From assembly GCF_001940785.1 (NCBI RefSeq), contig NZ_MSLS01000017.1, forward strand, positions 33,800-97,799: DNA of 64,000 bases. Reading direction: 5' to 3'. This document shows positions 56,777 to 64,000 of this stretch, piece after piece (position 1 is the first letter of the stretch; each line of letters opens with the position of its first letter). The notes below the pieces were generated by a model. The model was not told the origin of the DNA. It did not search any database and saw only the letters and a program-made list of their open reading frames with translations. The stretch comes from Bacillus sp. MRMR6. GTDB taxonomy: Bacteria; Bacillota; Bacilli; Bacillales; Cytobacillaceae. The translations under genes were made by a program, and so were the position numbers.

Positions 56777-57274
56777 TTACTTTATTTGTTCAGTTCGACG
56801 AAAATCACCGTTTTTCCCCCCGGTTTTTTCCACCAAAAAGGTCTGTCCAATCACCATACCCTTATCAACTGCTTTACACATATCATAAACGGTTAACGCA
56901 CAAGCAGACGCAGCTGTTAGCGCTTCCATTTCAACACCTGTATTCCCTTTTGTTTTCACTGATGCAGCAATAGAAAGTTTATATGTATGATGGCCGTCTT
57001 GATCCCAGGAGAAAGAAATATTCACTCCTGTTAAAGGAATCGGATGACACATCGGAATAATGTCCCAAGTCTTTTTCGCCGCCATTACTGCAGCTATTTG
57101 AGCGACTGCAAGGACATCGCCCTTTTTCATCTCATTATTGGTAATCTTATCATAAATTTCTTTACTAACCGTTATGCTGGAATGTGCAATAGCAGTTCGA
57201 ACAGTTTCTGGCTTATCGCTAACATCCACCATTTTTGCTCTGCCATCTTCATTAAAATGAGTAAATTCTGCCAT
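56777..57274 (-). CDS. moaC: Cyclic pyranopterin monophosphate synthase MoaC
   Basis: 165 residues. Second step of molybdenum cofactor synthesis. [12 protein letters not shown] near 17, MCHPIPLTG near 75 with the catalytic-site His, and [17 protein letters not shown] near 108 are family signatures. Divergent from ydiF across a 180-bp gap that holds their promoters. Confidence 0.93.
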   Translation of the reverse strand: MAEFTHFNEDGRAKMVDVSDKPETVRTAIAHSSITVSKEIYDKITNNEMKKGDVLAVAQIAAVMAAKKTWDIIPMCHPIPLTGVNISFSWDQDGHHTYKLSIAASVKTKGNTGVEMEALTAASACALTVYDMCKAVDKGMVIGQTFLVEKTGGKNGDFRRTEQIK

Positions 57275-57463
57275 ATATAAAATCCTCCCAATAATAGATC
57301 ATACACTATTTTCGCTTCTATGTGTGTGAAACTTCGAACGAATGTTGATAATTTACATTTTTTTCATATAGTTTTTTTATCCTACTGTCTTAACTATAAC
57401 ACAGTTTATTGCCGACATTCATTGAATGCGGTACACTAAATCTAAGTAATAGAGGTGAAAAAA

Positions 57464-59383
57464 ATGATTTTGTTACAAGTTAATCAACTAGCAAAATATT
57501 ATGGTGCTGACCTTATTTTATCGAATATAAAGTTAGAATTACAAACTCGAGACCGCGTAGCCCTCGTCGGCAGGAATGGTGCGGGTAAATCCACGTTATT
57601 AAAAATTATTGCCGGCCATCTATCCCATGATGGTGGGGAAATCATTAAGCCAAAAGGGGTAACCATTGGTTATTTGGCACAGAACACAGGTTTAGAGTCG
57701 AATTTGTCGATTTGGGACGAAATGCTGACTGTTTTTGATGATTTGCGAAAAATGGAGAAATCACTGCGTCAGCTCGAAGAAAAAATGTCGGATCCTGCTG
57801 TCTTGGAGAATAATGACAGCTATGAAAGAATTCTCAAAGAATATGACCACCTACAGGTTACGTTCAAGGAACAGGGTGGATATCAGTACGAAGCAGATAT
57901 CCGTTCTATCTTGCATGGCTTAAATTTCCCTGATCACTCGCTAATGATTTCAAGTCTAAGCGGGGGACAGAAAACACGTCTTGCCTTAGGAAAATTGCTA
58001 CTAACGAAACCCGATATTCTAATATTGGACGAGCCGACAAACCATCTCGACATCGATACATTATCATGGCTTGAGCAGTATTTGCAGAGCTATAATGGCG
58101 CAATTTTAATCGTATCACATGACCGCTACTTTTTAGATAAGGTTGTCACACAGGTATATGAAGTTTCACGGCAGCAGATTCAAAAATTTATAGGTAATTA
58201 TAGTACTTACCTAGAGCAAAAAGCCGCCAATTATGAGCGTGATCTAAAAATGTATGAGAAACAACAGCAAGAGGTGGCCAATCTTCAGGATTTTATTAAT
58301 CGAAATCTTGCTAGAGCCTCAACGACAAAAAGAGCTCAAAGCCGACGTAAAAAGCTAGAGAAAATGGAGTTAAGGGACCGGCCTCTTGGGGATGAAAAGT
58401 CTGCCACCTTTTCGTTTGAAATTAACAAACAAAGCGGTAATGATGTTCTGACCGTTGAATCTTTAGGGGTTGGTTATACGGGAGAAAAGGTATCGGAAAA
58501 TATTTCATTCCGGGCTTATCGAGGGGAAAGCATTGCTTTAGTCGGTCCAAACGGTATTGGGAAATCCACACTTTTAAAAACATTGATTAATAAGCTTCCA
58601 GCCCTAGGTGGAACGATACAATATGGTGCCAATCTCGCCATTAGTTATTACGACCAGGAGCAGGCTGAATTAACATCAAACAAACGTGTTCTTAATGAAC
58701 TTTGGGATGAATGGCCGTTAACTGGAGAAAAGGAAATTCGTACTGTATTAGGGAATTTTCTCTTTTCCGGTGATGATGTTTTAAAGATTGTTTCCACATT
58801 AAGCGGCGGGGAGAAAGCTCGGCTTGCTCTTGCTAAACTTATGCTAGAGAAGGGAAATGTTTTAATCCTTGATGAACCGACGAACCACTTGGACCTTGAT
58901 AGTAAGGAAGTACTTGAAAATGCCCTTATTGACTATCCTGGAACGATTTTGTTCGTTTCCCACGACCGCTATTTTATCAATCGAATTGCCACCAAGGTAT
59001 TAGAGTTAAGCAGTCACGGCAGTACAGAATATCTAGGCGATTATGATTACTATCTAGAAAAAAAGCTGGAGCAAGAAGAGTTAAAGGCTTTAGATGCTGC
59101 TAGTAGCAGGAAAAAAAACTATCAGACAGAAAGTATCGAAAAAAACAATTTTCAACAAGAGAAAGAAAGTAAAAAGCTCGAACGCCAGCGTAAAAGAAAA
59201 CTTGAGGAAGTTGAATTGCGCATTGAGGAAGTTGAAGAACAAATTCAAGAATGCGAACAGTTGCTTTGTGAGCCTGAGGTGTTCCAAAACCATGAAAAGG
59301 TATTAGAAATTACCCTGAAGAATGAAAAGTTAAAAGCAGAATTAGAACAGTTAATGGACCAATGGGCAGAGCTGGCGGATTAA
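57464..59383 (+). CDS. ydiF: ABC-F family ATPase YdiF
   Basis: 639 residues from the ATG at 57464; the GTG at 57455 lies in the ribosome site AGAGGTG. Two ABC domains with Walker A GRNGAGKST and GPNGIGKST, signatures SLSGGQKTRLA and TLSGGEKARLA, and Walker B ILDEPTNHLD twice. The linker near 240-300 is basic and helical; a coiled coil of about 85 residues ends the protein. No TM domain. ABC-F proteins act on the ribosome. The order beside moaC is conserved. Confidence 0.92.
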   Translation: MILLQVNQLAKYYGADLILSNIKLELQTRDRVALVGRNGAGKSTLLKIIAGHLSHDGGEIIKPKGVTIGYLAQNTGLESNLSIWDEMLTVFDDLRKMEKSLRQLEEKMSDPAVLENNDSYERILKEYDHLQVTFKEQGGYQYEADIRSILHGLNFPDHSLMISSLSGGQKTRLALGKLLLTKPDILILDEPTNHLDIDTLSWLEQYLQSYNGAILIVSHDRYFLDKVVTQVYEVSRQQIQKFIGNYSTYLEQKAANYERDLKMYEKQQQEVANLQDFINRNLARASTTKRAQSRRKKLEKMELRDRPLGDEKSATFSFEINKQSGNDVLTVESLGVGYTGEKVSENISFRAYRGESIALVGPNGIGKSTLLKTLINKLPALGGTIQYGANLAISYYDQEQAELTSNKRVLNELWDEWPLTGEKEIRTVLGNFLFSGDDVLKIVSTLSGGEKARLALAKLMLEKGNVLILDEPTNHLDLDSKEVLENALIDYPGTILFVSHDRYFINRIATKVLELSSHGSTEYLGDYDYYLEKKLEQEELKALDAASSRKKNYQTESIEKNNFQQEKESKKLERQRKRKLEEVELRIEEVEEQIQECEQLLCEPEVFQNHEKVLEITLKNEKLKAELEQLMDQWAELAD

Positions 59384-59389
59384 GATAAA

Positions 59390-59419
59390 GGACTTGGAGA
59401 TTACGCTCCAAGTCCTTTT
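59390..59419. terminator. Terminator between ydiF and the Gmad2-like gene
   Basis: GGACTTGGAG and CTCCAAGTCC, a 10-bp perfect stem with a 6-nt loop and TTTT, directly after the ydiF stop. Convergent genes share it. Confidence 0.85.
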
Positions 59420-59420
59420 A

Positions 59421-59828
59421 TTAGTTCAGTGGAATGGTTAGGATGTTGATTTTAGCTCCATCCTTTGCGGAGTATACAAAGAGTTCTAGTTGGCTCCCGG
59501 CTTTCTCCGTCAACGCTTTATCCAAGGTTATTGTAAATTCTCCCCATGCCGGGGCTCCATCTGTTTGATAATAATTCTCTAATAGAACTTCATTTCCAGA
59601 TACAACGGCATATTGGAAAACACCTTCAAAAACGCGTGCTTTACCTGTAACAACAGTTTTACCTTCTACTTCTTCCAGCGTCACCTCATTAAATACTTCA
59701 TTTTCATATACCTGCTTTTCTGGTACCTCGTCGACAATCGGCGTGGGCTCCTCTTGTGGTTTAGACTCTTGAGTGCATGCGGCCAGTCCTGATGCCACGA
59801 TAAATGACAACAACAACCTCCATTTCAT
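59421..59828 (-). CDS. Lipoprotein with Gmad2-like immunoglobulin fold
   Basis: 135 residues from the ATG at 59828 (AGGAGG upstream); the GTG at 59843 is inside the ribosome region. Lipobox LAAC about residue 17, acidic linker, then a beta domain (TGKARVFEGVFQYAVV, APAWGEFTITL, LELFVYSAKDG) like the Gmad2 domain found in spore germination and surface lipoproteins. Membrane-anchored outside the cell. Not in the usual B. subtilis tsaD-ydiF interval, as I recall it. Confidence 0.7.
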   Translation of the reverse strand: MKWRLLLSFIVASGLAACTQESKPQEEPTPIVDEVPEKQVYENEVFNEVTLEEVEGKTVVTGKARVFEGVFQYAVVSGNEVLLENYYQTDGAPAWGEFTITLDKALTEKAGSQLELFVYSAKDGAKINILTIPLN

Positions 59829-59952
59829 ATCTTTCCTCCTCACTCTCTTTTAACTAATATATTCACACTCCTGCTAGAACAACGCTAGAGGATTTCCGAC
59901 AAATAACATGTAAAATCGACAAGATCCCTACGTTTACTTTCTTAAAAGCAGC

Positions 59953-60119
59953 TTTTCCACAATCTTATCCACATATCAATACTTTTATTATCAAGTTTCC
60001 TTAGACTTTTCCACAATATCCACAGAAAAACCTTAAGTTATCCACATTATACACATGAAAACGGTTACTTACCCACACCTAGAGAAACTTCGACAATTTT
60101 TCAAGAAAGGTTATCCACA
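59953..60119. promoter_or_regulatory. DnaA-box cluster
   Basis: Eight 9-mers in 167 bp, all in one orientation. Perfect TTATNCACA at 59965, 60038, 60047 (directly abutting the previous) and 60111; one mismatch at 59953, 60007, 60016 and 60069. B. subtilis has DnaA-box clusters outside oriC that titrate DnaA, and I recall one in the tsaD (gcp)-ydiF interval. CGACAA motifs also repeat at about 59898, 59917, 60091 and 60129. Confidence 0.8.
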
Positions 60120-60148
60120 AGAATTTTTCGACAATTACTTTACAAAAT

Positions 60149-60176
60149 CAAAAAAACCCTTCTAATACTAGAAGGG
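60149..60176 (-). terminator. Terminator after tsaD
   Basis: CCCTTCT and AGAAGGG arms, 6-nt loop, with seven T on the minus strand, immediately after the tsaD stop. Confidence 0.85.
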
Positions 60177-61202
60177 CTAATCATTATATAATTCAATATC
60201 TAAACCCGGATTAGCGTTTAATGATAAATCTGCTCGGATTCCTTTTGCAAACATGATGCTGCCTGCTGCCGCAATCATCGCTGCATTATCCGTACATAGT
60301 GACAATGGTGGGATCACTAGGTCTAAATCATCCCTGTTAGAAAAAGTATCCTCTAGAGCCTTTCTAAGCCCCCTATTAGCTGCCACTCCTCCAGCCAATA
60401 ACAACTGCTTCACATCATACTCTAAAACAGCTCTTTCCGTCTTTTTGACTAACACATCAATAACACTTTGTTGAAAGCTTGCTGCTAGATCTTCCGGAGC
60501 AATTGTCTCACCACGCTGTTCAGCATTGTGTACCGTATTAATGACAGCAGATTTCAAACCACTAAAGCTAAAATCATAAGAACCCTCTTCTAACCATGCT
60601 CTCGGTAATTCAAGTGTGACACGCCCCTCTTGAGCAAGCCTGTCAATATGCGGACCGCCAGGATAAGGGAGATTTAATGTTCTAGCCACCTTATCGTATG
60701 CTTCCCCTGCTGCATCATCTCGCGTTTCACCGATCACCTTAAAATGGCCGTGCTCCTTCATATAGACAAGTTCCGTGTGACCACCAGATACTACTAATGA
60801 TAATAACGGGAATTGTAATTCTGTAACTAGCCTATTCGCATAGATATGTCCGGCAATATGATGGACAGGTATAAGCGGGATATTATGGGCAAAAGCTAAT
60901 GCCTTAGCTGCATTCACACCAATTAATAACGCCCCTACTAAGCCTGGTCCTTCTGTGACTGCGATGGCATCAATTTCAGAAAAACTGAGGTTTGCCTGAT
61001 TTAATGCTTCTTCAATTACAATGGTGATTTGCTCTACATGATGCCTCGATGCGATCTCCGGTACAACACCGCCAAATCGCTTATGACTTTCTATTTGTGA
61101 AGCAACCACATTGGCGATAATCTCACGACCATTTTTTATGATAGCTACCGCTGTTTCATCACAGCTTGTTTCAATTCCTATAACCCATTGATCTTGTTTC
61201 AT
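60177..61202 (-). CDS. tsaD: tRNA N6-threonylcarbamoyladenosine transferase TsaD
   Basis: 341 residues from the ATG at 61202, which overlaps the rimI stop (ATGA). ASKHA fold: [10 protein letters not shown] at the N-terminus, metal-binding ASRHHVEQ near 110, SGGHTEL near 138, [13 protein letters not shown] near 162, [14 protein letters not shown] near 265 and CTDNAAMIA near 305. Transfers the threonylcarbamoyl group to A37 of ANN-decoding tRNAs with TsaB and TsaE. Confidence 0.95.
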   Translation of the reverse strand: MKQDQWVIGIETSCDETAVAIIKNGREIIANVVASQIESHKRFGGVVPEIASRHHVEQITIVIEEALNQANLSFSEIDAIAVTEGPGLVGALLIGVNAAKALAFAHNIPLIPVHHIAGHIYANRLVTELQFPLLSLVVSGGHTELVYMKEHGHFKVIGETRDDAAGEAYDKVARTLNLPYPGGPHIDRLAQEGRVTLELPRAWLEEGSYDFSFSGLKSAVINTVHNAEQRGETIAPEDLAASFQQSVIDVLVKKTERAVLEYDVKQLLLAGGVAANRGLRKALEDTFSNRDDLDLVIPPLSLCTDNAAMIAAAGSIMFAKGIRADLSLNANPGLDIELYND

Positions 61203-61648
61203 AAATTCACCCACATTACTAAAGCATCTTCTTGATTATCTGAATAATAGTTTTTCCGAATTCCGCCATCCTGGAATCCTAATTTACGATAAAGAGATTG
61301 TGCAACATGATTGGTCAGTCGTACTTCGAGCGTCATACTCCTTGCACCCATTTCCTTAGCGATCGATATCATTTTTCTTAACAAGGCATCCCCTAGCTTT
61401 TTCCCCCTATAAGAAGGCAAGATTGCCACGTTCGTGACATGGGCCTCATCAATGACGATCCAAGCGCCGCAGTATCCAATGATTTTTTCATCTTCCTCTA
61501 AAACGATATAAATAGCGAACTTATTATGATAAATTTCATTGTAAAAAGCTTCACGACTCCAGGGAGTTGTAAACGAAGCATGTTCCACCTCTAGGATTTG
61601 ATCAATATCCTCTTCCTTCATATAACGAAAAACAAAAGAATCTACCAT
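61199..61648 (-). CDS. rimI: Ribosomal protein alanine acetyltransferase RimI
   Basis: 149 residues, GNAT fold. [13 protein letters not shown] near 26, acetyl-CoA loop [14 protein letters not shown] near 78, [18 protein letters not shown] near 104. Overlaps tsaD by 4 nt and lies behind tsaB, the standard arrangement. Acetylates the N-terminus of S18 in the family model. Confidence 0.9.
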   Translation of the reverse strand: MVDSFVFRYMKEEDIDQILEVEHASFTTPWSREAFYNEIYHNKFAIYIVLEEDEKIIGYCGAWIVIDEAHVTNVAILPSYRGKKLGDALLRKMISIAKEMGARSMTLEVRLTNHVAQSLYRKLGFQDGGIRKNYYSDNQEDALVMWVNL

Positions 61649-61668
61649 CACTCTCTAATCCTATCCAT

Positions 61669-62367
61669 TTAAATTTTCCCTTTAGCCTCTAACCATTTCA
61701 TCTCAGCCTCTGCTAAGCGTATATAATTAGGTACAAAGGAATGTATGTCTTCTCCATGCTTTTCAATGCCAATCTGTGCAAGCTCTGACGGACGGGGATT
61801 CTGTTCCGTATGAGCTGCTAAAACAGCCTTTCGGCCTAATATATCTTCTATTACCGCTTGATGAATCGGCAAATCATTACCCAAAAATAGAATTGGCTTG
61901 CCAGCCTCTTTTAAAGCCTCCACCCAATCAGCCAGCATGACGAGCCGATCATCCTCAACTGCATGAAGTTTTCCCTTTTTATATTGGTAAAGACCAGTAT
62001 ATACCTGTCCTCTTCTTGCATCAAACAGCGGCGAAATAAACCCATCAAAATACCTGCCTGGGCCTGCAGCTAAAACCTCAAGACTTGATACTCCTACAAG
62101 GGGTATCTTTAATGACCATGCTAAAGTTTTAGCAATGGTAACTCCAATTCTAACCCCGGTATAAGACCCAGGACCTTTTGCTACGACAATCTTTGTCAGG
62201 TCTGCAGGCTTACGGCCACAGTCCTTCATTAATGTCTCTACAGCCGGCATAACTCGGACTGAATGATTCTTTTTTAAATTTGTTATATATTCCCCGAGTA
62301 CCTGATTTTCTTCGATTAGTGCTACCCCGAGAGTATAATTTGATGTATCGATTGCTAATATTGTCAT
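61669..62367 (-). CDS. tsaB: Threonylcarbamoyl-adenosine complex dimerisation subunit TsaB
   Basis: 232 residues. N-terminal ILAIDTSNYTLGVALIE, KGPGSYTGVRIGVTIAKTLAW near 66 and an inactive ASKHA second half. Partner of TsaD. Start overlaps the tsaE stop by 4 nt. Confidence 0.94.
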   Translation of the reverse strand: MTILAIDTSNYTLGVALIEENQVLGEYITNLKKNHSVRVMPAVETLMKDCGRKPADLTKIVVAKGPGSYTGVRIGVTIAKTLAWSLKIPLVGVSSLEVLAAGPGRYFDGFISPLFDARRGQVYTGLYQYKKGKLHAVEDDRLVMLADWVEALKEAGKPILFLGNDLPIHQAVIEDILGRKAVLAAHTEQNPRPSELAQIGIEKHGEDIHSFVPNYIRLAEAEMKWLEAKGKI

Positions 62368-62819
62368 GAAAAAATCTCCTTACACAATTGCTCATATCTT
62401 TTACCTTTTGGTACTAGTACCATTCTTCGATTCACTTCATCCTCACGGTACAAGTAAATAGTCAGCAATTCTGCTGGGAGCTGTTCTTCAATTAGATGAG
62501 CCCATTCCACTACAGTAACTCCCTCGCCTTCGAAGTATTCATCAAATCCTAAGTCTTCATAGGCATCTGCCACACGGTATACATCCATATGGTACAAGGG
62601 CATTCGACCTTTATATTCTTTGATAATCGTAAAGGTTGGACTATTTACCGTTTTCTTTATCTCTAAGCCCTTTGCCAGTCCTTTTGTAAATGTGGTTTTG
62701 CCCGCACCTAAATCACCTTCAAGTGCTATAACATCACCACTTAATAAAAAACGAGCTAACTTTTCTGCAAACAGATCAGTCTCTTCAGGGCCAGAAGTCT
62801 TTATTTCATATTGATTCAT
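62364..62819 (-). CDS. tsaE: tRNA threonylcarbamoylation ATPase TsaE
   Basis: 151 residues. P-loop LEGDLGAGKTTFTKGLAKGL near 34, SPTF near 60, HMDVYR near 77 and VVEWAH near 104. First gene of the tsaE-tsaB-rimI-tsaD unit; AGGTGA site before the ATG. Confidence 0.94.
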   Translation of the reverse strand: MNQYEIKTSGPEETDLFAEKLARFLLSGDVIALEGDLGAGKTTFTKGLAKGLEIKKTVNSPTFTIIKEYKGRMPLYHMDVYRVADAYEDLGFDEYFEGEGVTVVEWAHLIEEQLPAELLTIYLYREDEVNRRMVLVPKGKRYEQLCKEIFS

Positions 62820-62870
62820 ATAATCACCTTTTTATTAACCATAGTCATATCTTCATTCTACCTTATTTAT

Positions 62871-62903
62871 GAAAAAAAAATCCTTAGGAGTTATCCTAAG
62901 GAT
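62871..62903 (-). terminator. Terminator, distal, of the rRNA-tRNA operon
   Basis: ATCCTTAGG and CCTAAGGAT, 9-bp stem, 6-nt loop, nine T on the minus strand. Second of two terminators behind the tRNAs. Confidence 0.8.
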
Positions 62904-62956
62904 GCCTATTCTATATGTATTTTACCTAACTTTTAACCGAAGAGCAAAAAAGACAT

Positions 62957-62980
62957 AAAAAAAACGAAACCAAGTTTCGT
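62957..62980 (-). terminator. Terminator, proximal, of the rRNA-tRNA operon
   Basis: ACGAAAC and GTTTCGT arms, 3-nt loop, then eight T on the minus strand, 17 bp beyond tRNA-Asp. Confidence 0.75.
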
Positions 62981-62997
62981 AATTCTTAACATATAAA

Positions 62998-63074
62998 TGG
63001 CGGTCCGGACGGGACTCGAACCCGCGACCTCCTGCGTGACAGGCAGGCATTCTAACCAACTGAACTACCGGACC
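62998..63074 (-). tRNA. tRNA-Asp (GTC)
   Basis: 77 nt with encoded CCA. Acceptor GGTCCGG / CCGGACC, anticodon loop CTGTCAC reading GTC, TTCGAGT T-loop. Second tRNA of the rRNA operon tail. Confidence 0.95.
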
Positions 63075-63077
63075 AGA

Positions 63078-63151
<74 letters not shown>

Positions 63152-63275
63152 ACAATAAGAATTAAACTATGTTGTTCATGCCCATAGTTTGAATGGACTG
63201 TATCAATCTCAGAATGCATATTCAAGCAGCAGCTCGATTGATACAACTCGCAGATTATTCATCGAAGCAACGCTC

Positions 63276-63297
63276 GTTGCTCCACCCCTCGACAATA
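63276..63297 (-). repeat. Remnant of a tRNA-fMet 5' end
   Basis: TTGCTCCACCCCTCGACAAT copies the complement of the tRNA-fMet 5' end plus its leader (CTGCTCCACCCCGCGACAAT at 63138-63157) with a few changes. It suggests recombination within the rRNA-tRNA spacer. A 9-bp inverted pair GTATCAATC / GATTGATAC spans 63199-63243. Confidence 0.5.
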
Positions 63298-63329
63298 GAA
63301 ATTATTTCATTGTGAAAAATTTTAAAACA

Positions 63330-63446
<117 letters not shown>

Positions 63447-63713
63447 CTGTTTATAAGACAGTTATTATTATAACTGTTTTTTCAAGATATAGCAAGAGAA
63501 AAATTATAAAAAATTTCATTCCCTCAAAACTAGATATTGTAGAAGAAGTTTTGTAAAACCGAGTTCACCTTACTCATATTGCTATGTTTTGTCCAGCTTT
63601 GGCTCCTAACTTCTCGGCCGTTTCGATCCGTCCCTACAAATCCAAAACCAGGATTTGCAGTGCCGGCCCTCCAACGTCTGTCGAAGTTGACCAGTCGCCT
63701 CTGCTTTTCTATT

Positions 63714-64000
<287 letters not shown>

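Overview
The window is a low-GC Bacillaceae chromosome segment (Bacillus or Neobacillus-like). The right end carries the conserved order tsaE-tsaB-rimI-tsaD / ydiF / moaC-rex / ydiK-ydiL / groES-groEL known from Bacillus, next to an rRNA operon read leftwards (3' end of 23S, 5S, tRNA-fMet, tRNA-Asp). A CIRCE operator precedes groES. A dense DnaA-box cluster lies beside tsaD.

Everything left of groEL (1-52500) is accessory DNA, almost all on the minus strand. From left to right: (1) 1-9000, a fructosamine (Amadori product) utilisation cluster, frl-like, with deglycase, epimerase, kinase, ABC importer, MFS transporter and a GntR/UTRA regulator. Three identical palindromic operators sit at its promoters. 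(2) 9500-17300, sugar genes: a GH2 glycosidase, a sodium symporter with a 44-residue partner protein, a histidine phosphatase, a GH1 6-phospho-beta-glucosidase and its RpiR regulator. (3) 17300-23130, a decayed zone with prophage replication remnants, a Fic gene without its 5' end, a broken AraC/cupin fragment, two ~345-bp MITE-like repeats, an orphan 279-residue gene and an SF0329-type gene. (4) 23200-39800, an organic-acid module: two CitA/DcuS-type two-component systems plus a truncated third regulator, malic enzyme, PEP carboxykinase, gluconeogenic GapB, a 2-hydroxycarboxylate symporter, a D-malate/tartrate-type dehydrogenase and a TRAP/TAXI importer. Fragments of two more malic enzyme genes are present. 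(5) 40460-51860, a broken ribokinase gene, IS3 remnants and an RpiR-controlled cluster of symporter, two peptidases, SDR, old yellow enzyme and PanE-like reductase.

The main unexplained structure is a repeat that contains the last codons of groEL (TTACATCATGCCGCCC on the plus strand). It recurs near 40104 and 21293, with decayed versions near 22952 and 18764. Each copy is followed on its right by the same arm-like 16-mer, and two copies carry a second one exactly 62 bp away. I read these as attachment-site scars of integrative elements that entered one after another at the 3' end of groEL, building the accessory region in layers. No integrase gene remains in the window.

Functional picture: groups 1, 2, 4 and 5 are separate catabolic cassettes, each with its own regulator, for glycated amino acids, beta-glucosides, C4/hydroxy acids and probably peptides or acyl amino acids. 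This fits a soil or plant-associated heterotroph. Assignments rest on recognised sequence motifs and remembered family sequences; no database search was run.
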